Assembly: GCF_000340215.1 (NCBI RefSeq)
Contig: NW_006921533.1
Location: 6,820,500-6,884,499, forward strand
Direction of reading: 5' to 3'
From: Pseudocercospora fijiensis CIRAD86
Taxonomy: Eukaryota; Ascomycota; Dothideomycetes; Mycosphaerellales; Mycosphaerellaceae
Length of the DNA: 64,000 nucleotides
Shown here in pieces: positions 42,773-53,779 of this stretch; the stretch's first letter is position 1; every line of letters starts with the position of its first letter. The translations under genes were made by a program, and so were the position numbers. The notes under the pieces are model-generated. The model worked only from the letters and a program-made list of their open reading frames with translations. It searched no databases and was not told the DNA's origin.

Positions 42773-44112
42773 TCATACCAATAGTATATCGTAGCCATCC
42801 TTCGGAATCGTTATGGCGTCATCGTCACTGCCATACTTACGTCGCAACACCTCAAAGACAATGAGTCCCATACTTGTGCTAGGAACCTGTCGCAGTGTGG
42901 ACATGAAGAAGTCTCGGTACAGCCAGCGTTGAACACCGCCGTGTCGCCGTGCCACGGCTAAGACATGCCTGAAAGTCTTCCGATACGCCGCTGCATATAG
43001 CTTGAGTGCGCGCATCTTGGGCTGTCCGGGTTTTGCATGGTCATGGCTATCGATCCATTCTAATCTGCCATAGTGGATTTCTTGAATGCGCGCCAGAGGA
43101 TGGTGAACAAGTGACTGCGCAACGGATGCAACAACGCCAGCTATACCCAAGAACATTGGTTCGACCAAATAATGTGGACGAATGACTGGCCGATCTGAGC
43201 TGGACAGCTGCTGCGTTGATATGGATTCTCGCTGCCTGTCAGACAATTTCGACCAGGAGCCGTAGTATCGCGATACGAAGCCATAAAAGCATTGCGACTT
43301 GATAGACTCAAATGTTGCAAAGAACACTCCAGCACCAAGCGCATCACGAACGAATGACAGAGTCCAGCCCGCATAGATGCCTCGTGGCCCAATCTCTCGT
43401 GTCTTGCGCAAGGCGTACTGCCACATGTTGTCATACTTTCCAGCTAGCATTTCTGACGACTGGAAGCGGACTTGTAAAGCATCGAGGGGCGCTGCAAGCA
43501 CGGATTGGAAAGAGCCTGCAACACAGCCGGCGGAGAATGCTGTCGCCCAAGAAGGAGGTGGATATACATGTTTGGTCGAGCGGGACGACGGTTCGTGTAG
43601 TTGACCCAGTGTATGCAAGTAGGACGTATATAGCACCGCGCCAACAGCAGTATTTGCTATCAAAGGCGGCAGGACATGATTTGGAAGAAAGCTCCAGCCA
43701 TGCTGTCGAACAGCACTCCAGAGCAAAGCAGGCGAGGTCATTCTCCAGGACCATGCTTCGCCAGCAACGACGCTTGGATTGATGGCTCTTGCATATCCCT
43801 ACGTATGATCAGTCTAGATCAGAGAAGGACACGATGATCCCAGACATACCATATAGCTGGCACCACATCAGCCTCCGCTTGGACATCGAGAACTTTGGTG
43901 ATTTTCACTCACTCTATACGCGGTCTGAAAAAAGCCTTGATCGGAGCTCGAAAGTAGAATGTAAGCATTCTTGACATTATGGCACGCGAAGTAGCAGCTG
44001 TAAAGCCGGTCTGGGCATCTTTCTTCTGTTTCTTCTTCTTAGCTGCGTGATACTCGCCTTCACTGCGGAGTGCAGCAGCTTGGGCGACGCCATCATCACT
44101 GCCGTCATTCAT
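42773..44112 (-). CDS. mitochondrial carrier family protein with 7-nt microexon
   Basis: I model complement(join(42773..43798, 43850..43856, 43913..44112)), 410 aa, start MNDGSDDGVAQAAALRSEGE. The middle exon is only 7 nt (CTATATG). It is bounded by a 56-nt intron (43,857-43,912: GTGAGT, GCTGATG branch, CCAG) and a 51-nt intron (43,799-43,849: GTATGT, ACTGAT branch, GTAG). Joining the three gives ...FFRPRI-DYM-GYARAINPS..., an uninterrupted family-like segment. The body shows carrier features: the PLDALQVRFQ signature (about 173-182), membrane helices with Gly/Pro spacing and a second matrix-side repeat around HHPLARIQEIHYGRLEW. These carriers move metabolites across the inner mitochondrial membrane; the substrate is not evident. 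A poly-Lys stretch (AAKKKKQKKD) precedes the first helix. Confidence 0.83.
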
Positions 44113-44424
44113 CTCCTGTTCTGAAGTTCTGTATGTGCCAACTCATGATGCTGACCGAGACGATGCCATCGTGAAAGGAGAGATGGACGACATGTGAAGA
44201 CGGAAGTGAAGGTGCGATCACAAGGTGAGCTGTTAAGAAGTGATCCCACTGCTATCACGTGAGCTGCTGCCTAAGCACAGACACTTCCGGCTCGCGTTTC
44301 TACGCGACCTTCATCACTGTCGCGCATCCAGCGACACCCACCTGTCTTCTGCCCATCGCCTTTTCCGCCGCCGCCTGGCACGCCAATACATCATCCAGCG
44401 GCATCAACATCAACAATCGCGACG
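44113..44424. promoter_or_regulatory. bidirectional promoter, carrier and SPT16
   Basis: Only 312 bp separate the divergent start codons of the carrier gene and SPT16, so both promoters must lie here or overlap. No TATA box is obvious. Confidence 0.5.
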
Positions 44425-47400
44425 ATGGCGGACGAAGTCAGTATCGACAAGACGCAATTCCACACCCGCCTGTCGAATCTGATTACAGCGTGGAAGGCAG
44501 ATAAGCGCGGTGGCAACGCCCTGTATGGCGACGTCGGCAGTATTGTTGTCGTCGTTGGCAAGAGCGACCAAGATGGCGTCTTCTACAAGGCAAACAGCAT
44601 GCAGTTTTGGCTGCTCGGCTACGAGTTTCCAGCAACGCTGTTTCTGATCACGCTCGAGGCCATGTACATTGTCACCACTAAGAAGAAGGCGCAATACCTC
44701 GAGGCTCTAAAAGACGGCAAGACCCCAGTCGAGATCATTGTGCGAAGCAAGGATGCCGAAGAGAACGCCAAACAATTTGAGCGCATCAACGACATTATCA
44801 AGAACGCAGGCAAGAAGGTGGGCACTATCGCCAAGGACCAGTCGACCGGACCTTTTGTGGCGGAGTGGAAGAGCGCATTCGGCGACATCAGCAAGGAGAT
44901 CGAGGAGGTTGACATCAGCATCGCTCTGTCGACTGCCATGGCTGTCAAGGACGAGAACGAGCTTCGCGCGATCAGAAATGCTTCAAGCGCTTCTGCCTAC
45001 GTGATGAAGGACTACTTTGTGGAGACTATGTCCGACATCCTCGACAAGGAGAAGAAGATCACCCACAAGGCTCTATCCCAGAAGGTCTCCAATAAGCTGG
45101 ATGATGAAAAGTTCTTCCGCGGCATGAAGGGCGTTGGCAAGTTCGACTCAATGCAGCTGGATTGGAGCGTGTCGCCAGTCGTACAGAGCGGAGGCAACTT
45201 CGACTTGAAGCTCCAAAATGAGCCCGACGACAACAATCTGCACCAGCCAGGCGTGATCATCTCAGCGCTGGGTCTGCGATATCAAACATACGCATCAATG
45301 ATCGCAAGAACATATCTCGTGGAGCCGAACAAGCAGCAAGAAAGCATGTACAAGCTGCTCTTGACCGTGCACGAGACAATCATCAAGGAGATGCGAGATG
45401 GCGTGATCGCGAAGGATGTCTACGCCAAAGCAATCGGCGTGATCAAGGCCAAGAAGCCCGAGCTCGTTGAGAATTTTGTCAAGAGCGTAGGAGCAGGCAT
45501 TGGTATCGAGGCGAAGGACAGCACCCTCAATCTGAATGCCAAGAACACGCGAACACTGAAGGATGGCATGACTTTTACGATCACCACCGGATTCTCCAAT
45601 CTCGAAAATCCAAGTCCAAAGGATAAGAAGCGAGACGGAACATACTCTCTCATGCTCAGCGACACTGTTCGTGTGACCAGCGGCAACGAAGCTTACTGCT
45701 TCACCAAGGACGCTCCTCGTGATATGGAGAGCGCATCCTTTTTCTTCAACGACGAGTCAGAAGAAGAGAAGAAGCCCAAGGCGAAGAAGGACCCACGTGT
45801 CGGCGCTGTGGCATCGTCGAATATAACAAAGACGCGATTGCGAGCACAGGGCGGGACGACGGCGAACGAGGAGAAGGAAGCTGCACGCCGATCACATCAA
45901 AAAGAGATCCACGACAAGAAGCAGAAGGAGGGGTTGGAGAAGTACCAACAGGGTCACGGCAACCTCAATGGGACTGAGGAGAAGAAGTTCAAGCGCTTCG
46001 AATCCTACAAGCGCGATGCACAATTCCCCAATCGCGTAAAGGACCTGACTATTCTCGTGGACCAGAAGAACTCCACCATCATTCTTCCAATCATGGGACG
46101 ACCGGTGCCTTTCCACATTAACACCATCAAGAATGCCACGACGAGCACAGAAGCTGGGTTCACGTACTTGCGTATCAATTTCTTGTCACCAGGTCAGGGT
46201 GTTGGCAGGAGAGATGACCAGCCCTTTGAGGATCCCACTGCACAATTCATTCGATCATTGACGTTCAGGAACAAGGAGTCCGAACGCATGGATGATATCT
46301 CTTCACAAATCACCGAAATGAAGAAGGCCGCGGTCCGCAAGGAGCAGGAGAAGAAAGACATGGAAGATGTCGTTGAGCAAGACAAGCTTGTCGAAATAAG
46401 AAATCGTCGGCCACACAGACTCGATAACATCTACATGCGTCCGGCGATGGAGAGCAAGCGAGTCGGCGGTGCTGTAGAGATTCACCAGAATGGTCTCCGC
46501 TACAACCACCTCGGCAACCAAAAGATCGATATTCTGTTCAGCAACGTCAAGCACTTGTTCTTCCAGCCTTGTGCTGGTGAGCTGATCGTGATCATCCACC
46601 TCCACTTGATCAATCCTATCATCATTGGCAAGAAGAAGACCAAGGATGTGCAGTTCTACCGCGAGGCCACCGAGATGCAATTCGACGAGACTGGAAACCG
46701 CAAGCGCAAGCACCGCTACGGTGACGAGGAAGAATTCGAGGCAGAACAGGAGGAAAAGAGACGACGAGCACAACTCGACAAGGAGTTCAAAAACTTCTGT
46801 GAGAAGATTGCCGATGCAGGAAAGAGCGAGGGAGTCTCGGTCGATATTCCTTTCCGCGACCTTGGCTTCAATGGTGTACCAAGCAGATCTTCCGTGCTCG
46901 TCCAGCCCACGGCAGACTGTCTGGTGCAGCTCACCGAGCCTCCATTCATGGTCATCACACTCAACGACATCGAAATCGTGCACTTGGAACGTGTTCAATT
47001 CGGTCTCAAGCAGTTTGACATGGTCGTTGTCTTCAAAGACTTCACCCGACCGCCGGCCCACATCAACACCATTCCAGTCGAGGCGCTTGATGGCGTGCGA
47101 GACTGGCTCGACAGCGTCGACATTCCATTCTCAGAAGGCCCGCTCAACCTCAACTGGGCAACGATCATGAAGACTGTCATTCAGGACCCTCACACTTTCT
47201 TCAAAGACGGCGGCTGGTCCTTCCTTGGTCAAGAGTCGGACGACGAAGGTGCCGAGGAGGAGTCGGAAGAGTCGGCGTTTGAAGTCTCCGAGGAGGATCT
47301 CGCATCAGAGGAGAGCTCTGAGGATGAATCCGACTTTGACGACGATGCTTCGGCTGAGGCGTCTGATGAGGACATGTCCGAGGAGGACGAGGGCGAAGAC

Positions 47401-47496
47401 TGGGATGAACTGGAGAAGAAGGCCGCGAAGAAGGATCGTGAGGGCGGACACGACGAAGAGGACCGCAAGTCGAAGTCGAAGGGGAAGAAGCGGTAG
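44425..47496 (+). CDS. SPT16: FACT complex subunit Spt16
   Basis: A single exon of 1,023 aa, the usual length for the family. The N-terminus (MADEVSIDKTQFHTRLSNLI) opens the Spt16 N-lobe (about 5-165), followed by the catalytically dead aminopeptidase-P-like domain (about 180-420), a basic linker, the middle/dimerisation region (about 530-690, RDAQFPNRVKDLTILVDQ) and the Rtt106-like histone-binding PH domain (about 805-920, FRDLGFNGVPSRSSVLVQPT). A long Asp/Glu-rich tail (about 935-1,000) and a basic end (KSKSKGKKR) complete it. With Pob3, Spt16 displaces and reassembles H2A-H2B and H3-H4 during transcription and replication. The gene is intact and marks the last ordinary gene before the transposon block. 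Confidence 0.96.
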   Translation: MADEVSIDKTQFHTRLSNLITAWKADKRGGNALYGDVGSIVVVVGKSDQDGVFYKANSMQFWLLGYEFPATLFLITLEAMYIVTTKKKAQYLEALKDGKTPVEIIVRSKDAEENAKQFERINDIIKNAGKKVGTIAKDQSTGPFVAEWKSAFGDISKEIEEVDISIALSTAMAVKDENELRAIRNASSASAYVMKDYFVETMSDILDKEKKITHKALSQKVSNKLDDEKFFRGMKGVGKFDSMQLDWSVSPVVQSGGNFDLKLQNEPDDNNLHQPGVIISALGLRYQTYASMIARTYLVEPNKQQESMYKLLLTVHETIIKEMRDGVIAKDVYAKAIGVIKAKKPELVENFVKSVGAGIGIEAKDSTLNLNAKNTRTLKDGMTFTITTGFSNLENPSPKDKKRDGTYSLMLSDTVRVTSGNEAYCFTKDAPRDMESASFFFNDESEEEKKPKAKKDPRVGAVASSNITKTRLRAQGGTTANEEKEAARRSHQKEIHDKKQKEGLEKYQQGHGNLNGTEEKKFKRFESYKRDAQFPNRVKDLTILVDQKNSTIILPIMGRPVPFHINTIKNATTSTEAGFTYLRINFLSPGQGVGRRDDQPFEDPTAQFIRSLTFRNKESERMDDISSQITEMKKAAVRKEQEKKDMEDVVEQDKLVEIRNRRPHRLDNIYMRPAMESKRVGGAVEIHQNGLRYNHLGNQKIDILFSNVKHLFFQPCAGELIVIIHLHLINPIIIGKKKTKDVQFYREATEMQFDETGNRKRKHRYGDEEEFEAEQEEKRRRAQLDKEFKNFCEKIADAGKSEGVSVDIPFRDLGFNGVPSRSSVLVQPTADCLVQLTEPPFMVITLNDIEIVHLERVQFGLKQFDMVVVFKDFTRPPAHINTIPVEALDGVRDWLDSVDIPFSEGPLNLNWATIMKTVIQDPHTFFKDGGWSFLGQESDDEGAEEESEESAFEVSEEDLASEESSEDESDFDDDASAEASDEDMSEEDEGEDWDELEKKAAKKDREGGHDEEDRKSKSKGKKR

Positions 47497-48179
47497 AGCA
47501 GACACGCTTGTCGTCATTCAGCTAGCGGGTGCTTTGGCGTTGACATTTTTCTTGGGCAAAAGCGAAAACGAGCTGCAGGCTAGAATGCCACCATATGCTT
47601 GCTTTCTTGTACTTTATTGAAGCAGTACACAGCCCAAGAGCACGAATCACGAGCATTTTGTGTAATACCCCGGCCGCTGCGACACGTTCCCGTCTAGTCA
47701 GCAGTTCAATTCCATCACACGACTACTGACGCAAGCTCTGGTATGTATGTATGTAGTGCTAAGGTACCCTAGACATCACTCTCGACACCCTTGCAGACCC
47801 TGTGTGAGACCATCTCAAGGTCCACGTATACTGACCAAGAAGTTAAATTCAAAGTAGCTTCAGCACACCCCGAGGGTTCCATAAGCCCCTGCAAAGTGCC
47901 CTAAAACCACGCAAATTAGTGTACAAATCGGGGTACTGCAAACACCCCTTGTGCAACCTAATTACCTCGGATTTCTACCGTTCCGAACAGCCGTAATCGC
48001 TCGAAAACGACTAAGTCTACGCCTACACCTTAGTACTACTACTTCTACCGCTTAGAAGCGACAACCTCTCCTTAGATCCGTCGTTTTAGTAGTCTAATTA
48101 GTATAGGAGATAGTATACGAGAGGATTAATCTATCCGGTACGGTTTAGGTAGTATACCTATATATAACCTTCGATAGGA
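47497..48179. other. transition from genic to RIP-degraded sequence
   Basis: The SPT16 3' region (with TATG repeats at about 47,742-47,754) passes at roughly 47,950-48,050 into TA-rich sequence nearly devoid of CA and TG. No gene is present. The switch marks the edge of the repeat block. Confidence 0.6.
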
Positions 48180-50085
48180 GGAAGAAAGAAGAGGTTAACA
48201 CTAATAGCTATAGAACTAATTATAAAACAGATTAAGTATATCTAGTACTATAGTTAAAACTAGGTAGTAACCCTCCTCTCCCTCGATATCTTAGGAGCCT
48301 TTAACAATGTCTCCTATAAAAGGCTCCTATATATACTTAAATAGAAAGCTATACTAAACTAGATAGTCTAATTTATCTAGTCCTTCCTATAGGAAAGATT
48401 AATATAGCTTATTCTAGGCAAATTCAAATCAGACCTAATACTAACTAAAAAGGGAATCCCCTAAGGATTAATACTCTCCCTAATCCTCTTCCTTATCTTT
48501 ATAGTAGACCTACTCCTACTCCTAGAATTAAAAAACACATTAGCATTAGGGTTTGTAGATAACACAAACATCCTAGCCTAGTCTAAGACAATAGAAACTA
48601 AGTTTAACTAACTACAAGATCCTAGAAGAGAAGTACTAGGAGTATAAAAAATAGGTAAGGAGGTATAGAGCAAAATTCGCCTTAGAAAAGTACTAGCTTA
48701 TCTACTTTAGCAAGGCTAAATCAACCTATAATATAAAGCAATTAATTACTATCTAAGGCTTTGAAACCTAACTATTAGTAGAGCTTAGGGTACTAGGGAT
48801 CTAGCTAGATCTAAAACTAAATTAGGGACTATAAGTAAAGAAGGCAAAGTAGAGGGCAGATACTAGTATACAATCTATTAATAGGCTTATAGCCTCTATA
48901 TAGGGGGCTACATTCGAGAAAGCTAAAGTTATATATAAAGCAATTGTTAAGCTAGCAATGCTATATAGAGTATAGATATAGACAGCCTAGAAGAAAACAC
49001 TAAAGAGGATTAAGCAACTAGTTAGCAGGTCCTAAACCTAAAGCCTAAAGAAAATCCTAGGAGTATACAAAACTACACTAACAAGGGTAGTAGAAATGGA
49101 ATTAGGGATCCTACTAGTTAAACAATACTTTAAGGGACTAAGACACTAATATATAGCAAAGACAATAGAATACCTAGCCTAACAGACTATCTAAAAGGCA
49201 CTAGACAAGATAAAAGCCTAGTATATTAGGACTAGGAAGCGAGATAGACTACAAATAACTCCCTAGAAAGTTAAAGACCTAGAGCAATATAGAGTCTTAA
49301 TAAGAGAAATGCTAGAGAAAGAGCTTTAGGGACTAAATATAAGGCTAAAGGAAGACAAGCTAAAGGGAGAGAAACAAAGCCTAGTAGAGTCAATTGCTAG
49401 ATACCTATAGGAGTAGGAATAGAATAAAACACAAGTTAGACTAGGAACCCTAAAGGCACTAATCAAATTTAGTTAACACAACTACTAGCTCTATAAGGAC
49501 CTAAACAGGGCCGAGGCAAGCCTAGCTATCTAAATCAGATCTAAATACATTAGACTTAGATCTTACCTATTTAGAAGAAACGTCCTAGGAATTGAAAGCA
49601 GAGCTTACTAATATAGCTACCAATCTTAGAACCCTAAGTATATACTGCTAGTCTGCCCTTAATAGTTAGAAGGCAGAAGTAATTAGAGACTAAAAGTAAG
49701 GGAAAGGGAATACGACAAGCTAATCTAGAGCAAAGAAGACCTAAAGAGGATAGTAAAGTAGATTATTAAACAGGGATTTGTACAACAATTCGCACTAGTA
49801 AGGGAAACTAAGGAGTAGATAAGAAGGAGGGAAGAAGAGGGGGAAAGAAGGGCAGGGCAGTAGGCAAGGTAGTTAGAGGGTAACAACTATAATACTAGTA
49901 TACCCTAGAGGAAGGAAAACAAGGAAACGAGGAAGATTAACACTTATAAATAGGACAGGAGGGAGGTTTTTACTAACTAAGTTGGTTTCCTACCTAAAAT
50001 AGTATATAGAAACAGACCTATATAGGCCGAAAGGCACTATAATAGGCAAATGAAATATCTATCTATCTATCTATATATAACCTTC
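48180..50085 (+). mobile_element. LINE retrotransposon remnant (RT and C-terminal part)
   Basis: The plus-strand translation, ignoring TAG/TAA, gives a non-LTR reverse transcriptase: LDILGAFNNVSYKRLL near 48,280, GIP-stop-GLILSLILFLIF near 48,455 (the IPQGxxLSP block), and GFVDNTNILA near 48,552 (the FVDD catalytic box with Asp changed to Asn). Further on, near 49,060, ILGVYKT and MELGILLVKQYFK-type sequence matches the conserved post-RT region of fungal Tad/I-type LINEs. Stops fall where Gln or Trp is expected, as RIP produces. The remnant ends in a short (ATCT)n tail at about 50,053-50,075, a typical LINE 3' end. No endonuclease domain is visible, so it is probably 5'-truncated. Confidence 0.8.
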
Positions 50086-50432
50086 TACGAGCGCGTTTCG
50101 AAGATATTATAGGCTTACTAATTAAAGGCTTCTAACGACGAGGTTTATAAGAGCTACCTAATAGCTATAGTAGATTAATTAAAGTGTCTTTACTAGGCGA
50201 CTATATAGGTAAAGAATATAGAGCTATAGATAGTACTATAGAAGGTAGCTCTATATTAAGATATTAATTAAATAGCTATCTAAATTAATAACGAGTTAAA
50301 GAAGAAAGAGAGAGAGGCTCTCTCGCGGAAGAGGCTTTTATCTACTCGGCGGATGCCTTAGGCATCAAGTTATATAACCTTTAGTTACGTAACCTCGAAT
50401 TACATATACAAGTCGCTAAGATCGTAATAGCA
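50051..50432 (-). repeat. probable 3' LTR of the gypsy element
   Basis: On the minus strand a TG directly follows the polypurine tract, and the stretch (beginning TGCTATTACGATC) has no coding remnant. The outer end is uncertain: a CA end could lie at about 50,051, where it merges with the LINE tail. The matching LTR would lie beyond the window. Confidence 0.45.
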
Positions 50433-50444
50433 CTCCCCCCCTTC
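50433..50444 (-). other. polypurine tract of the gypsy element
   Basis: The minus strand reads GAAGGGGGGGAG immediately before the TG that starts the LTR, the normal plus-strand priming site of LTR retrotransposons. Confidence 0.65.
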
Positions 50445-51534
50445 GTAGGCGACGTCTATAGCGCTTTATCTACTCGTTGCTTATATAGTATTACGATTAT
50501 AGCAACTAATAATAGTACGCTCGGTCGCATTAATATCGCTAAGTTAATAATACGTAGTTACGGCTTACGCGGGTAGCGCTTATAATAGTCCTTTACTACT
50601 TCTTACGTATTAGTAGCGTTCTCGGCGGCTTCCTATATCGGTTTATTATATCTAATCTATTTTACTTTGTACTATATATTATCTCCTTTGCCTTTTATAT
50701 CTAGTATTCTTTCTACCTTCTACTCCTTATTACCGTCGATAACTAGTAGCGGCGGTAGCTCGTATCGTTAACTAGGTATGCCTATTTTAGGTACTAGTAT
50801 AAGCAACGAAGTATAGAAGACGTTATAGATACGTATTAAATTAGGCAGCTTTAGTTAATACGTATAGGGCGATATTACCTTAGTAATCTTATACGGTCCT
50901 AAGTTCTTAACGTCGAGTTTAACGTTAGGTCGATCCGTACTTATACCTTTAAGCGATAGGAAGACTTTATTACCGATACGATAGGTAGGAGCAGGTCGGC
51001 GGTATTAGTTAGTTAAGTCTTCTATACGAGACTACTAATACCGTATCTATTCGATAAGATATATTTCGAGGCTCTATAGGTAATCGATCTAGGCTTAAGT
51101 ATTATTATCTAACGGTAAATCTTCTTCTAGTAGGGTTAAAGATTTACTTCCGAGACGAGGATTGTAACCGTAGCTAGCTTAGAACGGTAACAATCCGGTA
51201 GTTTTAGAGAGTACGTTATTTATTATAAATTCGGCGATAGGGAGCTAGAGGCTCTAGTCGTCTTACTCGTAGTTTATATATAATCGGAGATATCCTTCGA
51301 TAACTTTATTTAAGCGTTTAGTTTGTTTATTAGTCTATAGGTAACGAGCGGTCGATAGGTTACGCTTAATATATAGGCGCTTATATAAGCAGTTCTAGAA
51401 TTTAGAGATAAACTACGTACCGCGGTCGGAAGTAATAGTATTCGGAAGACCGTAAAGCTTCTAAATGTAGGTAAGGTAGGTATCTACTACTACTTAAGCG
51501 TTTAAGCGTCCTTCCTTATATACGAATAGGAATC

Positions 51535-51555
51535 TTAGACCCCGTAGTAGTTCGG
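51535..51555. repeat. left terminal inverted repeat of the hAT element
   Basis: A 21-bp repeat, identical in reverse complement to 61,089-61,109. It is preceded by ATAGGAATC, whose first six bases recur just outside the right end. Confidence 0.9.
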
Positions 51556-51949
51556 GTTAGTTTGGTTTAGTTTGCTAAGCCGAAACTCTAGTTTAGTTTA
51601 GGTTAGTTTGCTAAGCAACTATATAAGTAGCTAGTTCGAACTATATAATTTATCGGTTTTTAAGAAGTGTACGAATGTATACGTAGCTTTAAGCAAGCCC
51701 TTTGTAAGACTTAGTAGTGTAGCCGGCAGCGTAGCCGGCATTTTTAGTCCTTAGTACTTATAGAATTTTCGAATCCTACTTAGGCTACGTAGTTGTATAA
51801 AGGTACTTATATAACCTTAAATCTATAGACAATTAGCTAAGGGCACTAACTAATCAAAAGCATATACACACACATACAAGGCATTATAGTTTAGTTCGGA
51901 AACTGCACTCCTTAGGTATAAATTTTATCCTTTCGTTTACGGTTCAATT

Positions 51950-52480
51950 CCCTAACTGCTTAGTAGAATGTCTTTATCTAGATCTAGGTAGAACTTATCG
52001 ATTTCCCTAGAAGTCCTCCTCCTTAAGAAGTTTATATACTTTCCTACCGAACTATTCGACAATATTAAGTACTAGGATAGCTCCTCCCTCGGTATCGGCA
52101 TAGTATATAAAAGAGCTATAAGGCAGCTCTATAGAACGTTCTACTAGTTACTCGCTATACTAAGGCCGAATGCTAGTTCGTTCCTTAGAACTCTTAGTTA
52201 TTTAGGAGATATAAAGGGTAGGGTAGGTAGTAACTTCGTATTATATAAAGAGGTAGAGGCTGCTATAGAAGAGGCCTTCAACCTATAGAAGATAGTGAAA
52301 GATATAGAGGTAGCTGTAGGTCTAGGTACCTAGTTGAATTTTTAGTAGGTAGAGTATAAGGATATTTAGAGGGAGTATTAGGTAGAGTTGCGAAGGCAGG
52401 TGTATAATATGCTCTAGAAAACAGGGATAGTGCCTATAACTATAACTATTAGGCTCTTTAACCTTCCTTATTTTTCCCTA
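51950..52480 (+). pseudogene. decayed plus-strand frame of unknown function in the hAT element
   Basis: From about 52,240 a plus-strand frame broken only by TAG reads EVEAAIEEAFNL, KIVKDIEVAVGLGT, VEYKDI and VELRRQVYNML. This is charged and probably helical. The sequence upstream is protein-like in a different frame. It is bracketed by GCCGGC-core repeats at about 51,720 and 52,557. I recognise no family, and the direction, opposite to the other cargo genes, is notable. Confidence 0.4.
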
Positions 52481-52556
52481 TTTTCTTTTTATAAAAATCT
52501 AAACTAATACAAATCAACCGGAATGTCTATCTTCTTTTAGTTCTTTGAAAAACCTA

Positions 52557-52605
52557 GCAGCGTAGCTAGTAGCGTAGCCGGCAGCGTAGCCGGCAGCGTA
52601 GCCGG
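52557..52605. repeat. GCCGGC-core dispersed repeat (representative block)
   Basis: Tandem copies of a 12-bp unit AGCGTAGCCGGC. Related blocks (paired GCCGGC/ACCGGC with about 6-bp spacers) occur near 51,719, 53,190, 53,790, 54,000, 54,721, 55,733, 57,127, 58,146, 59,559, 60,119 and 60,778. I find none outside the hAT element. Several lie inside predicted introns of its genes. Confidence 0.8.
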
Positions 52606-52831
52606 CCTTTTTACTCCTTAGTACTAACGGGATTTTAGGAGACTTCTATTCCGTACGGCTAATAAAGCATACTATACTATATATATATGCTTAGAGAGTA
52701 TTTAGAGCGCGGTATACAGCGCCGTATAACAGCGGCTTATTTCGCATATAGAAAAGCTTATAGATAACACTACGAACATCCTTTCTACTAGAATATCTAT
52801 CCTACCTAGCACCGTCTCGAATATAGACATT

Positions 52832-53511
52832 CTAGCCTTTTAGAATCTAATCGAGTGCTTTGAAATCCTTATCTATAATCGTTATACGCTTCGCGTAGAT
52901 AGCTTAGAGCTATAAGGTTAACCGCTAAAATAGTATTAGTATAGTCCGAAAAGAGGTAGAAGAGAAACATACATTCGAAGATACGAACTAGGTAGGCTTC
53001 TATAGCCTCTTAAAGGGCGCCTATCGCGGAGGCTTAGAAGCGAAGGTCCGTTCTATAATCCTAGGCAATTTCGCGAACAAGTCGTTAGAAAGGAGTTTTG
53101 CGGATTAGGAGCTAAGAACTCTTCTAATACTACCGAATCTTACGGAGGGCTACGGCTAAAGAAGGATTAGTAAAAAGATAGTAAGAATGCCGGCTACGCT
53201 GCCGGCTACGCTGCCGGCTACGCTACCGGCTATAAATAGGACTTACTTCTTAGGCGCTATCGACGCTTCGTACGATTGCTACTAGCAGTAGAAGCGCTAG
53301 TTGTCGTCTTACGTAGAGCCTTGCCCGCCGTTATCTTACGCGGAGCCTTACTCGCGACGCCCTTTCTAGCACTAGAGCTAGCGGCAGTAGCAGCAGCCCT
53401 CTTACGTTAATATACTATGCTCGTTCTACTATTTCCGGTCTTATTACGACCCGTAGAAGTACTAGGTCCCTTCTTACGAGGCGTCGTAACTTAGTTAAGT
53501 AGACTCGCTAT
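52832..53511 (-). pseudogene. histone H3-like gene A (near-canonical H3 layout), RIP-decayed
   Basis: Exon 1 (53,247-53,511) encodes a Lys/Arg/Ser/Thr tail with KAPRKITAGKALRK, closely echoing the H3 tail. A 91-nt intron (53,156-53,246: GTAAGT, ACTAAT branch, TTTAG) contains the 12-bp GCCGGC repeats. Exon 2 opens TVALRKIR and continues LLIRKTPF-stop-RLVREIA, DYRTDLRF-stop-ASAIGAL and EAIEAYLVRIFE. This is the H3 alpha-N, alpha-1 and alpha-2 sequence with stops exactly at Gln codons. The last helix (AIYAKRITIIDKDFKALD) appears after a second probable intron (GTATGT) or small frame slip. The start codon seems to be ATA, as ATG would become by G-to-A. About 150 aa, so close to ordinary H3 in size but far diverged. 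Confidence 0.85.
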
Positions 53512-53779
53512 TATAAAAGTCGTCGAATTAAGGAAAAAAGTGCGTTACGAAGGTATACGAAGGCGCGCGCGGAGCGAGGGTATTATAGAGGTAGTAGATA
53601 TAGAGCGTAGAGATATAGGTATCGATACGAAGGTTAAATATAGCGGTAGTATCGCGGTGTCGCTAGGCAACAGAGTAAGCTTCGCGCAAGCCTATATTAT
53701 AGTAACGTTAGAGCAAGGAAAGAAGGCAGGTACGGCTAAAAAAGGCAGGCACGGCTAAAAAAGGTAGGTACGGGAGACT

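Noticed and set aside
53190..53231. Coding (Gln-Pro-Ala-Ala)n repeat from the 12-bp unit
   Set aside because: The unit reads that way in one frame, but a good donor (53,246) and acceptor (53,156) place it in an intron whose removal rebuilds the H3 sequence.
53540..53758. Plus-strand 72-codon frame in the hAT element
   Set aside because: It lies just upstream of and antisense to histone gene A, consists of low-complexity RIP-altered sequence and shows no family resemblance.
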